From assembly GCF_002632485.1 (NCBI RefSeq), contig NZ_NIBU01000015.1, positions 1-64,000 of the forward strand: 64,000 bases of DNA, in the 5' to 3' direction. The notes beneath the pieces are model-generated. The model had not been told where the DNA came from. It was given only the letters and a program-made list of their open reading frames with translations, and made no database searches. Position 1 is the first letter of the stretch. Each line of letters starts with the position of its first letter. Both the position numbers and the translations under genes were made by a program. Source of the DNA: Xenorhabdus innexi. Its GTDB lineage: Bacteria > Pseudomonadota > Gammaproteobacteria > Enterobacterales > Enterobacteriaceae. Below are positions 19,631 to 29,557 of the stretch, in pieces.

Positions 19631-20647
19631 TTATTCTTTTACAATAGATGTACAACCACAGGACTCACCGATCTGTAAATCAAACTCAAATTCACATTCA
19701 CGGGCTTCCCCACTCCATGTTTTCAACATTTCAATAGCCGTTTTTGCCATTTTGCCAACCGGCTGGCGCACCGCAGTCAAAGAAGGCACATTAAACTGCG
19801 ATTGCTGTGTAGCATTGAAACAAATTAACGCAAGATCACCCGGTACTTTTATGCCATGCTCAGATAATGCGCGAAGACATCCAAATGCTTGCAATTCATT
19901 TGTTGCAAACAGAGCTCGTGGGCGTTTTCCTTTTAACATTTTTAATGTCATTTCATACCCTCCCGTGCGGGTATAATCTGTAGAAAAGATCCATTCTTCA
20001 TGCACCACTACATTTGCTTGTTGTAATGCATCACGCCAACCAGCAATACGATCCTGTGTATTTAACATATCACGTGGCCCACAAATAATGGCTATGTCAC
20101 GATAACCATGTTGAACCAGATGCTGAGTAGCTTTAAACGCCGCAAGACGTTCATTTACAATGATAGCGCTAACATTTAGCTTCGCATCAACACGATCTAA
20201 CATGACACATGGTGTTCCACTTTCTTGGATAAGTTCAATATGAGGATGACGGTCAACACTAATGTATATCAATCCATCTACCTGACGTTGCAACAAGTTG
20301 TTAATCAATTTCTTTTCTCGCTTTCTATCATCTCCTGAATCTCCTAATAACAATACCTGCCCATACTTAAAAGCTTCTTGTTGTAGGGCATGAGCCATAG
20401 ATGAAATAAAAGGGTTAGATATGTTTGGTACAATAAGCCCATATGCTTGTGTCATCCCAGAAACAAGTGCTTTCGCAATACCGTTCGGGCGGTAGCCTGT
20501 TTTTTTGATGGCTTCTAATACACGCTGCCGTGTTGCCTCGGCAACAGGCCTTGGGCCATTGTTAACAACATAACTAACAACCGCTACAGATGTTCCTGCT
20601 TCTTTCGCAACATCAGTCCGGGTCACTTTTTTTACATGTAACTTCAT
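19631..20647 (-). CDS. LacI-family transcriptional regulator
   Basis: 338 residues. N-terminal LacI helix-turn-helix and hinge (VTRTDVAKEAGTSVAVVSYV, then NNGPRP and GIAKALVSG), then a periplasmic-binding-protein-like effector domain (YGLIVPNISNPF, LINNLLQRQVDGLIY, GYRDIAIICGPRD, ALFATNELQAFGCLRAL). It ends with a Cys-containing tail. Translational coupling to the nucleoside hydrolase and a transporter upstream suggests a repressor relieved by a nucleoside or derived sugar. A palindrome with a central CG at 22289-22304 is the obvious operator candidate. Confidence 0.93.
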   Translation of the reverse strand: MKLHVKKVTRTDVAKEAGTSVAVVSYVVNNGPRPVAEATRQRVLEAIKKTGYRPNGIAKALVSGMTQAYGLIVPNISNPFISSMAHALQQEAFKYGQVLLLGDSGDDRKREKKLINNLLQRQVDGLIYISVDRHPHIELIQESGTPCVMLDRVDAKLNVSAIIVNERLAAFKATQHLVQHGYRDIAIICGPRDMLNTQDRIAGWRDALQQANVVVHEEWIFSTDYTRTGGYEMTLKMLKGKRPRALFATNELQAFGCLRALSEHGIKVPGDLALICFNATQQSQFNVPSLTAVRQPVGKMAKTAIEMLKTWSGEARECEFEFDLQIGESCGCTSIVKE

Positions 20648-20796
20648 GATATTTATTTTATATGTAGGTGAAAGTAATAATTTGAATAATTTAGGATTTA
20701 AAATACCATGATTTCAAATGTAATAAACACTTGGCACGAATCAAATAATATTCATTCATGCTAAAGTTATTAACGATAGGATTATTAACTAAAGAA

Positions 20797-22200
20797 TTAA
20801 ATAGCATCTTCAGGTAAATTTAGATCTCTACCACGAGTTTCTGGTGCAAAGAACGTGGTTATAAATCCAATTCCAGCCATGAATACAAAATAAAATGCGA
20901 TAGGCCACCAGTGCCCGGAAAAAGACAATAGAGCAGATGCAACTAATGGTGCAGAACCACCAGATAAAATGGATCCAAGCTCTTTTGCAAAGGCCATTTT
21001 GGCACAACGATTTCTTACACCAAATAATTCAACCCCCCAAGCAGCCTGAACACTAAATATACCCAACGAAGCCAGTCCCATTCCCACTACAATAGTTGGA
21101 ATAACAATAATAGGTTCACGGCTTTCCAATAAGATAAAAGCAGGTACCGCATACAAAATTATCAGGAAGCAAAACCAGCGATAGGTGATTCGACGTCCAA
21201 AACGATCAGATAAATAGCCTGACAATGGAATAATCAAAAAACCTAAGATTGACGCAATGAAAACTGCAATTGTTGGTATAGATTTATCTATCATTAGCAC
21301 TTTAGCAGCATAACCAATGATAAAACCTTGAACTAAATAGGATGGTCCATTTTCACCAATACGCAAACCAACCATGATCCAGAATGCTTTCGTACGCTTC
21401 CAAAGACTCTGATACTTATGTCTTGGCTTATAATGAAGCTCCTCAGATAACCCCTCTTGTTTTAAATTTTGGGTATCTAATTCCATTTTATAGCGCTGAA
21501 ATACAGGGGTTTCATCTAGATGTTTGCGGATAAGCAATGCAATCACGGCAAGTAAAAAGCTCGATAGAAACGGGATTCTCCACCCCCATTCCAGTAAACT
21601 TTCTTTATCCATTGTGAGTACTAATAACCAAATTAGTGATGCTAGCAATGTTCCACTATTTGAACCAATAGCAATGATGGAAGAAATCAATCCCCTTTTT
21701 TTTGGAGGAGAATACTCTCCCAGCATTACCGCTCCACCAGAAAGCTCAGCTCCAGCTCCTAGTCCTTGTGTAAAGCGTAAAATAACTAAGCAAATTGGAG
21801 CCCAAACACCAATCTGAGTATAGCTTGGGATAGCACCAATAAGTGTTGTTGATACCCCCATAAGAGTAATAGTCGTGATCATAACGACTTTTCGCCCCTT
21901 ACGGTCACCTAACCATCCAAACCATAGCGCCCCAATAGGCCGAGCAATAAACCCAATAGAATACGTAGCAAAACTAGAAAGTAATGCTACGGTTGGTGTC
22001 ATATCCGGAAAAAACACATCACCAAAAATTATCCCGGCAGCCAGTCCATAAAGAGCAAAATCAGCATATTCCATTGCCGTGCCCAGCCAACAAGAAAAAA
22101 CTGCCCGATAAAAACCTTTTTGCCCTTTTTGAGTTAACAAACATGCTTCGGATGCATATTGTTTCTCCATTAAAGGCATAATTACACTTTCAGACTGCAT
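20797..22200 (-). CDS. MHS-family MFS transporter (metabolite:H+ symporter)
   Basis: 467 residues, 12 membrane segments. The N-terminal AVFSCWLGTAMEYADFALYG segment and loop motif GWLGDRKGRKVVM between helices 2 and 3, plus RFTQGLGAGAELSGG, are typical of the ProP/ShiA/KgtP group. It likely imports the substrate of the nucleoside hydrolase. First gene of the module, followed after 149 bp by the regulator. The N-terminal start may be the ATG at 22200 or a Met up to 10 codons later. The charged loop in the middle (about 225-265) is typical. Confidence 0.88.
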   Translation of the reverse strand: MQSESVIMPLMEKQYASEACLLTQKGQKGFYRAVFSCWLGTAMEYADFALYGLAAGIIFGDVFFPDMTPTVALLSSFATYSIGFIARPIGALWFGWLGDRKGRKVVMITTITLMGVSTTLIGAIPSYTQIGVWAPICLVILRFTQGLGAGAELSGGAVMLGEYSPPKKRGLISSIIAIGSNSGTLLASLIWLLVLTMDKESLLEWGWRIPFLSSFLLAVIALLIRKHLDETPVFQRYKMELDTQNLKQEGLSEELHYKPRHKYQSLWKRTKAFWIMVGLRIGENGPSYLVQGFIIGYAAKVLMIDKSIPTIAVFIASILGFLIIPLSGYLSDRFGRRITYRWFCFLIILYAVPAFILLESREPIIVIPTIVVGMGLASLGIFSVQAAWGVELFGVRNRCAKMAFAKELGSILSGGSAPLVASALLSFSGHWWPIAFYFVFMAGIGFITTFFAPETRGRDLNLPEDAI

Positions 22201-22288
22201 GGCATGTTCCCTGAATGTTGGAACAGTAAATTAGTGCCAAACTTATAAACCGGAAAAATATTTTTTCATAGTTATATTTTTATTTTTT

Positions 22289-22304
22289 ATCTACTCGAGT
22301 AGAT
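22289..22304. promoter_or_regulatory. Perfect 16-bp palindrome, LacI-type operator candidate
   Basis: ATCTACTCGAGTAGAT is a perfect palindrome with a central CG, the hallmark of LacI-family operators. It lies 89 bp upstream of the MHS transporter start, in otherwise AT-rich DNA, and fits control by the LacI-family protein of the same module. No copy was found in front of the regulator gene itself. Confidence 0.7.
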
Positions 22305-22814
22305 TTTTATATTATCAAAAAATAATTATTCTATTTCTAATCCAGAATAATAAGATAAAAGTATTTCTTTGAAAAACACGTAAAATAACAAACCTATATT
22401 AAAATTTATTTTACGGTAAGAAACTGTATCAAAAAAAACCGTAGGACCATACATAAAACTTGGTAATTGGTAAATATTAGATATCTTAAAACAATACACT
22501 CATAATCTTAAAAATCCTAACTAATTAAAAATTAAAAGATTTATATAAAAATAACCTATAAGCCACTTAACTGGTTTATTTTTGCACAAAAAATGACGTA
22601 CCTCACCATCCTACACTCACGCTATATTCTTTAAGTAAAAATACCAAAGCACAGTGATATGTTATGCATAAAAAAAACTCGTTTAAAAACAAAAGAAACG
22701 CCTAAAACTTTAAAATGCAAAATTAACAATATTATCTATGACACATAAAACAAACTTAAAATATCAAAGAAATCACTATATGAAATAGGAAAAATAATTG
22801 AACTCCATTAATAA
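22305..22814. other. AT-rich gap, nothing recognised
   Basis: About 500 bp between the nucleoside module and the terminator of the yigL operon. Very AT-rich with scattered poly-A runs. No gene, tRNA or clear hairpin seen. It marks the boundary between the accessory junction and the pldB/recQ backbone. Confidence 0.4.
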
Positions 22815-22847
22815 TAAAAAAACAGCACCCATCAGAATGCTGTTTTA
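22815..22847 (-). terminator. Rho-independent terminator of pldB-yigL
   Basis: Arms AAACAGCA (22820-22827) and TGCTGTTT (22839-22846). Read on the minus strand the hairpin is followed by a T tract, about 30 nt past the yigL stop. Confidence 0.85.
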
Positions 22848-22872
22848 TGGTTACTTCGTTTAAATTGTTTAA

Positions 22873-23673
22873 TCAAACCTGATACATTTTCTGCAAATAA
22901 CACGGCACCGCATCATCGGCATTAGAACCTATAATTTCCATATCCGGCAGAGTGTCTTTCAGGCGCTGATGCGCGCCCTGCATAATGCAGCCTTTGCCTG
23001 CCACACTCAGCATTTCCTTATCGTTCATGCCATCGCCAAAAGCAATGCAGTCATTTAACTCATACCCTATCGACTGGCAAACCTGCGCCAGTGCTTCACC
23101 TTTAGATACACCGCCTGACATGATTTCCAGACAGTTTCTCAATGAGAAGCTGACATTCACTTTATCTCCCCAGCGCGCTTCAATCCTTTCTTCCAGTTGA
23201 ACCAAATAATCATGGTCTTCGCTGGTAAAATAGACCTTACATACGCCATCAACAGGGAAATTGTCGCGCTGGAAAAGTTGATAATGGAAATCAGACTCCT
23301 GAAAAAATTCAGCTTGTTCTTCACTTGCGCGATTAACCCACCAGTCATCGTTGTTGTAGTAGTTGGTCAGAACATCTGGATTATCAAACTCCAGCAGACA
23401 TAAATCACGGGCAATTTCCGGAGCCAGATTATGACTGAATACCAGTTCTCCCTGTGAGTTATGCACTCTTGCTCCATTGGATGTGATCATGTAAGCATCA
23501 ATTCCCAGCCCGTCACGGATCTGACCTACATCAATGTGATGACGCCCTGTTGCAAAGATAAAATGAATCCCTTTATCTGTCAGCAGATTCAAAACTTTCT
23601 TTGTATACGGCGTTAATATGTGATCGGGAGATAAAAGCGTGCCATCTAAATCTGAAGCAACAACATGGTACAT
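22873..23673 (-). CDS. yigL: HAD-superfamily phosphatase YigL
   Basis: 266 residues. HAD type IIB (Cof) hydrolase: motif I ASDLDGTLLSPDH at the N-terminus, motif II ITSNGARV, motif III Lys in SKGEAL, motif IV FGDGMNDKEML. E. coli YigL is a cytoplasmic sugar/pyridoxal-phosphate phosphatase and part of the response to sugar-phosphate stress. It follows pldB by 21 nt and is the last gene before a terminator. Confidence 0.95.
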   Translation of the reverse strand: MYHVVASDLDGTLLSPDHILTPYTKKVLNLLTDKGIHFIFATGRHHIDVGQIRDGLGIDAYMITSNGARVHNSQGELVFSHNLAPEIARDLCLLEFDNPDVLTNYYNNDDWWVNRASEEQAEFFQESDFHYQLFQRDNFPVDGVCKVYFTSEDHDYLVQLEERIEARWGDKVNVSFSLRNCLEIMSGGVSKGEALAQVCQSIGYELNDCIAFGDGMNDKEMLSVAGKGCIMQGAHQRLKDTLPDMEIIGSNADDAVPCYLQKMYQV

Positions 23674-23694
23674 GGTTAAATTTCCTAAGCTAAA

Positions 23695-24693
23695 TCAGTT
23701 TTGATCAAAAAAATCACTAATCACATTGAGTGCATGTGCTCTCAACGCGTCTTTTTCGAACAGGATTTCATGGCGTGCCCCTTGGATAACCAGAGGATTA
23801 TATTCTTCTTTTCCTATTCCTGCTTTTTGACGAGACTGACAAAAAGCCAACAATTCTCGATTACTAACTACCTTATCTTCACTTGCTTTTAAAACAATCA
23901 GCGGTGTCTGAATTTCTCCTGCCTTTTCAATAAGATTATCCCCAGTTAACATACTTTCACGCATCCAGCGATAAGTCGGGCCACCAAGACGCAATTCAGG
24001 ATAGTCTACATAATAACGTAAGTATCGCTGGTAACGAGCATAGCTATGAGTCAGCAGATTGATAAAATAGGGTAATGGACGCCATTGTCCGGTTGATACC
24101 GCATATCTGTTACGTCTTTTGGGGTAAGGTTCGGCCTGATTGACAAGAAAGTTGGCTAACCAGCGAGGCATTGGCAGATTAATCCCAAACATCGGTGCGC
24201 ACAACGCCACTGCACGGAATACGGACTCATGGCGTAACAGAAAAGAACTCAAAATAGCCCCTCCCATTGAATGGGCAAGTGCATAACAGCGATGCGATTT
24301 AAGTGAGGAAATTTCTATCTCAATGAGTTTTGCCAGATCATCGACATAATGCTCAAATGATTCAACATGGCCTTTCTGGGGATCTGTCAGCATTCTGCCC
24401 GAACGCCCCTGACCACGATGATCAATAATAAGAATGTTGTAACCCAGATGGTAAAAATCATAGGCTACTTCCGGGTATTTGACATAACTTTCGCTACGAC
24501 CCGGAGATATTAGCAACGTTTTATCATGATGAGGTGAACTGAAAGAGACATAACGGATAGGAATGTTATCGACACCTATAAATTCGCGTTCATCTCTGAT
24601 ATTCCAAAAATCCAGCAATAATCCATTTGTAAATGCAGAAAACTGAGACTCGCGGTTTAACCAACTTGCTTTTAATCTATCAGGTGCCATCAT
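23695..24693 (-). CDS. pldB: Lysophospholipase L2
   Basis: 332 residues, alpha/beta hydrolase fold. It hydrolyses lysophospholipids at the inner membrane. Visible: the DHRGQGRSGR oxyanion-side loop, the nucleophile elbow AHSMGGA near residue 145, a late acidic residue in KASEDKVVSN and the catalytic His in QGARHEIL. In E. coli rhtBC separate it from recQ; here they are absent and pldB follows recQ after 58 bp. Confidence 0.95.
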   Translation of the reverse strand: MMAPDRLKASWLNRESQFSAFTNGLLLDFWNIRDEREFIGVDNIPIRYVSFSSPHHDKTLLISPGRSESYVKYPEVAYDFYHLGYNILIIDHRGQGRSGRMLTDPQKGHVESFEHYVDDLAKLIEIEISSLKSHRCYALAHSMGGAILSSFLLRHESVFRAVALCAPMFGINLPMPRWLANFLVNQAEPYPKRRNRYAVSTGQWRPLPYFINLLTHSYARYQRYLRYYVDYPELRLGGPTYRWMRESMLTGDNLIEKAGEIQTPLIVLKASEDKVVSNRELLAFCQSRQKAGIGKEEYNPLVIQGARHEILFEKDALRAHALNVISDFFDQN

Positions 24694-24751
24694 CCTATAT
24701 ACCCGCTGTCTTTCCGATTACAGATTATATAATTACGTACTACGACTGCAC

Positions 24752-26578
24752 TTATTCGAATCCTTCAAAATGTTCACGGATAACTGTCATAAAAGCATCG
24801 CCAAACCGCTCCAGTTTACGCTGCCCGACACCATTAATCAGCAGAAGCTCATCAGGTGTTATCGGGCACTGTTCCGCCATCTCAATCAGTGTGACATCAT
24901 TGAAAACGACAAAAGGCGGAATGTTATTTTCGTCAGCAATGGATTTTCGTAATTTCCGCAACTTAGCGAATAATTTACGATCATAGTTCCCACTGTATGA
25001 TTTGTTTTGTTGATTTCTGCTTTTCAGGCTTTGAATTCGGGGCACAGCAAGTTGCAGAGGTATTTCACCGCGCAAAACAGGCCGCGCAGCTTCTGTCAGT
25101 TGTAATGCAGAATAATTGGCAATATTTTGGTTAATCAGCCCCAGATGGATCAGCTGGCGCAGGATACTCACCCAATGCTCCTGACTATGCTCCTTGCCGA
25201 TACCATAAACAGGCAATTTTTCATGCCCTGATTCCCGGATACGCTGGTTATTCGCGCCACGCAACACTTCAACAATATAGCCAATACCAAAGCGTTGCCC
25301 AACGCGGTAAATACAGGACAGCGCTTTTTGTGCATCCATCAGACCATCGTAGCGTTTCGGCGGATCAAGGCAGATGTCACAGTTACCACAGGCTGTTTGC
25401 TTGCTTTCACCAAAATAGTTGAGCAAGACTAACCGTCGGCAAGTTTGCGCCTCAGCAAATGCCCCCATCGCATTGAGTTTATGACGCTCAATATCCTGTT
25501 GCTCACCGGCTGGCTTTTCTTCGAGGCAACGGCGCAACCATGCCATATCCGCCGGATCATAAAACAGTATCGCTTCAGCAGGTAAACCATCACGACCGGC
25601 ACGCCCCGTTTCCTGATAATAGGATTCAATATTGCGGGGAATATCAAAATGCACAACAAATCGCACGTTTGGTTTGTTGATCCCCATACCAAATGCAACG
25701 GTTGCCACAACGACCTGCAAATCATCGCGCTGGAAAGCATCCTGTACCCAAGCCCGCTGATTGTTTTCCAGCCCTGCATGGTAAGGTGCAACACTCAACC
25801 CCCGCTTTTGCAGACGTTCGGCCGTTTCTTCTACTTTATTCCGGCTATTGCAGTAAATAATCCCGCTTTTTCCCTGCTGACTGCGAATGAATGCCCAAAG
25901 CTGATCAAGCGGCTTATATTTTTCAACCAATGTATAGCGAATGTTAGGACGATCAAAACTGCTGATATGAATGATGGGATCGCGCAATTCCAACAGGCGG
26001 ACAATATCCTGCCGGGTGGTTTTATCTGCGGTGGCAGTCAGTGCGGTAACGGGAAGGTCGGGAAAACGTCGGCGCAGTTGCCCAAGCGCCCGGTATTCCG
26101 GTCGGAAGTCATGCCCCCATTGAGAGATACAGTGTGCTTCATCAACTGCCAGCAGAACCGGATTCCAATTTTGTAACTGCTCAAGGAAATTATCAGTAAC
26201 CAGTCGCTCAGGTGCGATGTAAAGCAGCTTGATATTTCCCTGACGGCACCGGCGAATAATATCAATCTGTTGTTCACGACTCTGAGTGGAATTTAAGCAC
26301 TCTGCTTCTATGCCATTTGCTCTGAGTTGATCCACCTGATCTTTCATCAATGAGATCAGAGGAGATACCACCAGTGTCAACCCATCTTTGACCAGAGCCG
26401 GGATCTGATAACAGACTGATTTCCCGCCACCGGTCGGCATGACAACCAGACAATCGCGACCATCAAGAACAGCATCTATTACCTGCTGCTGTCCGGCGCG
26501 AAATTGCTGATACCCGAATGTTTTTCGTAATACTTGTTCAGCCAGTGATGCCGTGCTGATGACTTCTGCGGTAGACAC
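24752..26578 (-). CDS. recQ: ATP-dependent DNA helicase RecQ
   Basis: 608 residues, full length. Superfamily 2 3'-5' helicase of recombination repair. Motif [13 protein letters not shown] near 50, DEAH box [17 protein letters not shown], motif [12 protein letters not shown], the zinc-binding cysteines (CRR...CGNCDIC near 380-400), a winged-helix domain, and a C-terminal HRDC domain. Operates in the cytoplasm with RecJ and SSB. pldA lies immediately upstream on the same strand. Confidence 0.98.
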   Translation of the reverse strand: MSTAEVISTASLAEQVLRKTFGYQQFRAGQQQVIDAVLDGRDCLVVMPTGGGKSVCYQIPALVKDGLTLVVSPLISLMKDQVDQLRANGIEAECLNSTQSREQQIDIIRRCRQGNIKLLYIAPERLVTDNFLEQLQNWNPVLLAVDEAHCISQWGHDFRPEYRALGQLRRRFPDLPVTALTATADKTTRQDIVRLLELRDPIIHISSFDRPNIRYTLVEKYKPLDQLWAFIRSQQGKSGIIYCNSRNKVEETAERLQKRGLSVAPYHAGLENNQRAWVQDAFQRDDLQVVVATVAFGMGINKPNVRFVVHFDIPRNIESYYQETGRAGRDGLPAEAILFYDPADMAWLRRCLEEKPAGEQQDIERHKLNAMGAFAEAQTCRRLVLLNYFGESKQTACGNCDICLDPPKRYDGLMDAQKALSCIYRVGQRFGIGYIVEVLRGANNQRIRESGHEKLPVYGIGKEHSQEHWVSILRQLIHLGLINQNIANYSALQLTEAARPVLRGEIPLQLAVPRIQSLKSRNQQNKSYSGNYDRKLFAKLRKLRKSIADENNIPPFVVFNDVTLIEMAEQCPITPDELLLINGVGQRKLERFGDAFMTVIREHFEGFE

Positions 26579-26630
26579 GCCTTTCCTCGATTTTTAGAGC
26601 TGGTTTTAAAAACAATTATATATTAATCAA

Positions 26631-27491
26631 TTACAGCATATCATTCAGCATAACACCGATACCAAATCGGGTCTGTCTGAAATTGTAATCAATCATTGAT
26701 TCGCCATACCCACTGAATAGTTGAGCATAAAGACGGACATGTTTAGATAGAGGATAACTCCAGCCCAGCTCTCCGCCACTATAACCGCTGTTCCAGTTAT
26801 AGCGCCCCTGTAGGGTAAATACACTTTTTCCCGAGTAATAGCCGACTTTCAGGCGATAATACCCCATATAACGGTTCATGTCCGGGTTATCATCACGCCT
26901 GTTACTTTCAGTCAGGCGATACCAGGGTTTCAGATCGACCTGCCAGTTTCCCTTCTGTGCCATCAACCGTGCATAAACCCGGTTCCAGCTGCGGGAAGTG
27001 GATTCCGAACGCCCATTAGACTGGTGGTTGATTCCCGCTTCAATTTCCCGCAAATGCCAGCCTGCCAGTTCATAATCGGTTAACCATGCCAGAAATAGCT
27101 GCGGTTCATAATTCGTTTCACGGAATGGAGAAGACTCTTTTTTATTACTGAGCTGCCACCATGAACGCTGTGTATAAGAAGCCCCCAGTAATGAATCTTC
27201 ACCCAAAATACCTCGCCATATTGGGAAACCAAAACTGACCTGAAAGTGAGCTTCATCCTTACGGGCGTTATCAGCCCAGTCATAACTGCTGATTGCCTGT
27301 TTATTTACGCGGGTACTATAAGTATAAATAATATAATTTGTATCATAGGGGTAGAGCATGAAAGGCGAATCATATTCTTGCAGCATCGCCGAAATTACAC
27401 TACCCCTAACTACATCAGCTTGTTTATCTGAGCCATAAGAGAATGTTGATAATAAACAGCTGATAACCAGTATTTTCCACCGCAATTGCAT
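26631..27491 (-). CDS. pldA: Outer-membrane phospholipase A
   Basis: About 286 residues from ATG 27491 (AGGA 10 nt upstream); the longer frame to 27557 would put a second hydrophobic stretch before the signal peptide and is unlikely. A signal peptide (MQLRWKILVISCLLSTFSYG) precedes a 12-strand beta-barrel. The catalytic His-Ser pair stands in GINHQSNGRS and the supporting Asn in SRSWNR. The protein dimerises with calcium and hydrolyses phospholipids that reach the outer leaflet. It ends with an aromatic/hydrophobic barrel-like C-terminus. Confidence 0.96.
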   Translation of the reverse strand: MQLRWKILVISCLLSTFSYGSDKQADVVRGSVISAMLQEYDSPFMLYPYDTNYIIYTYSTRVNKQAISSYDWADNARKDEAHFQVSFGFPIWRGILGEDSLLGASYTQRSWWQLSNKKESSPFRETNYEPQLFLAWLTDYELAGWHLREIEAGINHQSNGRSESTSRSWNRVYARLMAQKGNWQVDLKPWYRLTESNRRDDNPDMNRYMGYYRLKVGYYSGKSVFTLQGRYNWNSGYSGGELGWSYPLSKHVRLYAQLFSGYGESMIDYNFRQTRFGIGVMLNDML

Positions 27492-27747
27492 TTCTGGTTT
27501 TCCTAATTGTGATAGTTCAAAGATAAAGAAGTAAGAAGATAATAATATTAAGAGCAAAAAATCACTGGGATATTCTAAACTCGAAATGAGGTTTTTTTAT
27601 AGTAACTTTTTCCTCAATGAATTGTTTTTCGAAGTACTTCTCAGACTGGCAAGATGATAAATAAAAGCATAAACTTAACAAGTTATTAACTAAAACTAAC
27701 TCTCTAATGATATTCAATTTATTTTTATAATTATCAGGAATTTCAAC

Positions 27748-28233
27748 ATGGAAACGATACAGCACCCAACTCAGCCTTTAACACAAGAAGAGGCTCGTAA
27801 AGTTATAGGGGATTTTTTTATTTACCATATGCCATTCAACCAGCTTTTAGGGCTTGAGTTAATTCGTTTTGAACAGGACTATGCAGAACTTCAATTTTTC
27901 AGCCAGACTAAACTGATGGGTAATATGGTTCAGCAGATCCTGCACGGTGGTGCTATAGCGTCAATACTTGATGTTGCAGGTGGTTTAGTCTGTGCCGGCA
28001 GTATACTGAGCATGATGAAAACAGTCACGATAGAAGAGATCAAAAATCGCCTGTCTACTGTCGGTACTATAGACCTGCGTGTCGACTATCTGCGTCCCGG
28101 ACGTGGAGAAAAATTTACTGCCAGCAGTAATATTATCCGTGCCGGTAATAAAGTCTCTGTTGCCAGAATAGAATTACACAATGAAAAACAAGTGCATATT
28201 GCAAGTGCAACAGGAACGTATTTGGTTGGGTAA
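27748..28233 (+). CDS. yigI: Hotdog-fold thioesterase YigI
   Basis: 161 residues of the PaaI/YigI hotdog family, which hydrolyses acyl-CoA thioesters in the cytoplasm. Central helix region [14 protein letters not shown] carries the family's Gly-Gly and acidic residue, followed by [12 protein letters not shown]. It is divergent from pldA as in E. coli. AGGA lies 8 nt upstream of the ATG. Confidence 0.93.
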   Translation: METIQHPTQPLTQEEARKVIGDFFIYHMPFNQLLGLELIRFEQDYAELQFFSQTKLMGNMVQQILHGGAIASILDVAGGLVCAGSILSMMKTVTIEEIKNRLSTVGTIDLRVDYLRPGRGEKFTASSNIIRAGNKVSVARIELHNEKQVHIASATGTYLVG

Positions 28234-28599
28234 TGTTTAATATTTTTAAATAAAGGAATGTGATAAATAACTCATTCCTTTTTACTTTATAATTTATGTC
28301 TTTTCCTTCCTCAATCTAAAAATAGAGAATATTGCGTAATCTCAAACAAATAGCAATTAAAGAACATAATATTAGGCTGCAAATTTAAATATAATAAATA
28401 GGTAATTTATTAAAATTTCAAAGAAAAATAATTAACTATTATTTACTTAAACAGATATCAAATTTGACAGAAACAGACATAGCAAGTGGCAAGTGGACAA
28501 CAATTTTGCTGTTATATATAGTATCACCATAACCGCTGTGCTCCGGCTTGCAAATCGCATATGCCCTGAGCGGTATAGAAAGGAATGAGGAGGCAGAAT
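28234..28599. other. AT-rich gap upstream of the orphan gene
   Basis: 366 bp without a gene. It carries AT-rich DNA and a TATATATAG-type -10-like stretch near 28515 that could drive the downstream orphan. E. coli has yigI and rarD as direct neighbours, so this gap, the orphan and the next gap are together an insertion. Confidence 0.4.
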
Positions 28600-29256
28600 A
28601 TGCCACCATCAAATAAAGCAGAACAAGCCATTCTCACAGGAACTCCTGTCTCTGCGGTTGTCTATATCTGGTATCCCTGCCATAGATTTCCTGTAGGACA
28701 CGCTGCTATTTATATTGGTGGAGTTCCCAAATGCCCCTGGTCAATCGGGATAACAGAATTCCCTACGCAATCAACATCCGTACAACGGCCATCACTCCCG
28801 CAAGATAATAATTATGTCAGTTTCATGGGTGATTCCAATGTATTCCGAGGCACTATATCTGTGCAGGGAATTCTCAATAATACTCAGAGTGATTTTAAGG
28901 TACATCCTCATATGGAATATTATCTCATTGGCTTAGATGTTGAAAAAATGCAGGCTAAAAAGAATGAAATCTATAATGGGAAAAGGTATGGCAATCACCA
29001 GATAAGTCACAGCTACAACCCTATTAACAAAAATTGTGCAACAATGGTCGCCAGCATATTAAAAGCAGGCGGCGTCGAGAATTCATTAACACCTGTACAA
29101 AACATAGGATACGGAAAAAACATCTACTGGACTCCGAAAGATATTGCACAATTATGTAATGAATTAAGAAACAATGATCTTGCTGTTAAAATACGAGATT
29201 TGGACTGCCCTGATAAATTTAAATCACCGATTAAAACAATAATGGGGTTCAGATAA
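28600..29256 (+). CDS. Orphan, permuted papain-fold (NlpC/P60- or LRAT-like) candidate
   Basis: About 218 residues from ATG 28600, supported by a strong GAGGAGG 6 nt upstream; the in-frame ATG at 28585 overlaps that site. I do not recognise the family for certain. A His block (FPVGHAAIYIGG, near residue 40) precedes a Cys block (INKNCATMVASILKAGG, near 145), with a beta-rich middle. That His-then-Cys order is seen in permuted NlpC/P60 and LRAT-like enzymes, which act as peptidases, amidases or acyltransferases. There is no signal peptide or membrane helix, so any secretion would need a dedicated system. It lies alone between yigI and rarD. Confidence 0.6.
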   Translation: MPPSNKAEQAILTGTPVSAVVYIWYPCHRFPVGHAAIYIGGVPKCPWSIGITEFPTQSTSVQRPSLPQDNNYVSFMGDSNVFRGTISVQGILNNTQSDFKVHPHMEYYLIGLDVEKMQAKKNEIYNGKRYGNHQISHSYNPINKNCATMVASILKAGGVENSLTPVQNIGYGKNIYWTPKDIAQLCNELRNNDLAVKIRDLDCPDKFKSPIKTIMGFR

Positions 29257-29557
29257 TGCGATAGTGTAAATGTGTAAACTTTACTGACCACTTAGTGAAT
29301 TCTTATATTCTATTCATAGCGCTGAACACTGATTAAAAAGTCAATTTATCACATGAGAATAGATTATAATTCCAATAATACATATTAAATTGGAATTAAA
29401 CACCAGTTACGTAAAAGGAAAGTTTTTATTTATTATTCCCACGATTAACCTCTTGTAAATTACTCAACCCAATGACACATTGTACGGCTCTATGAGCTAA
29501 CATCTATGATGTTCTTCTCATTTTTTTCTGAACACTCTCTGAACATTCAAGGATATT
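29257..29557. other. Gap upstream of rarD
   Basis: 301 bp, AT-rich, no gene seen. It should hold the rarD promoter; I could not choose one with confidence. Confidence 0.4.

Noticed and set aside
25649-26176. 175-codon plus-strand frame
   Set aside because: Antisense to recQ; typical shadow frame.
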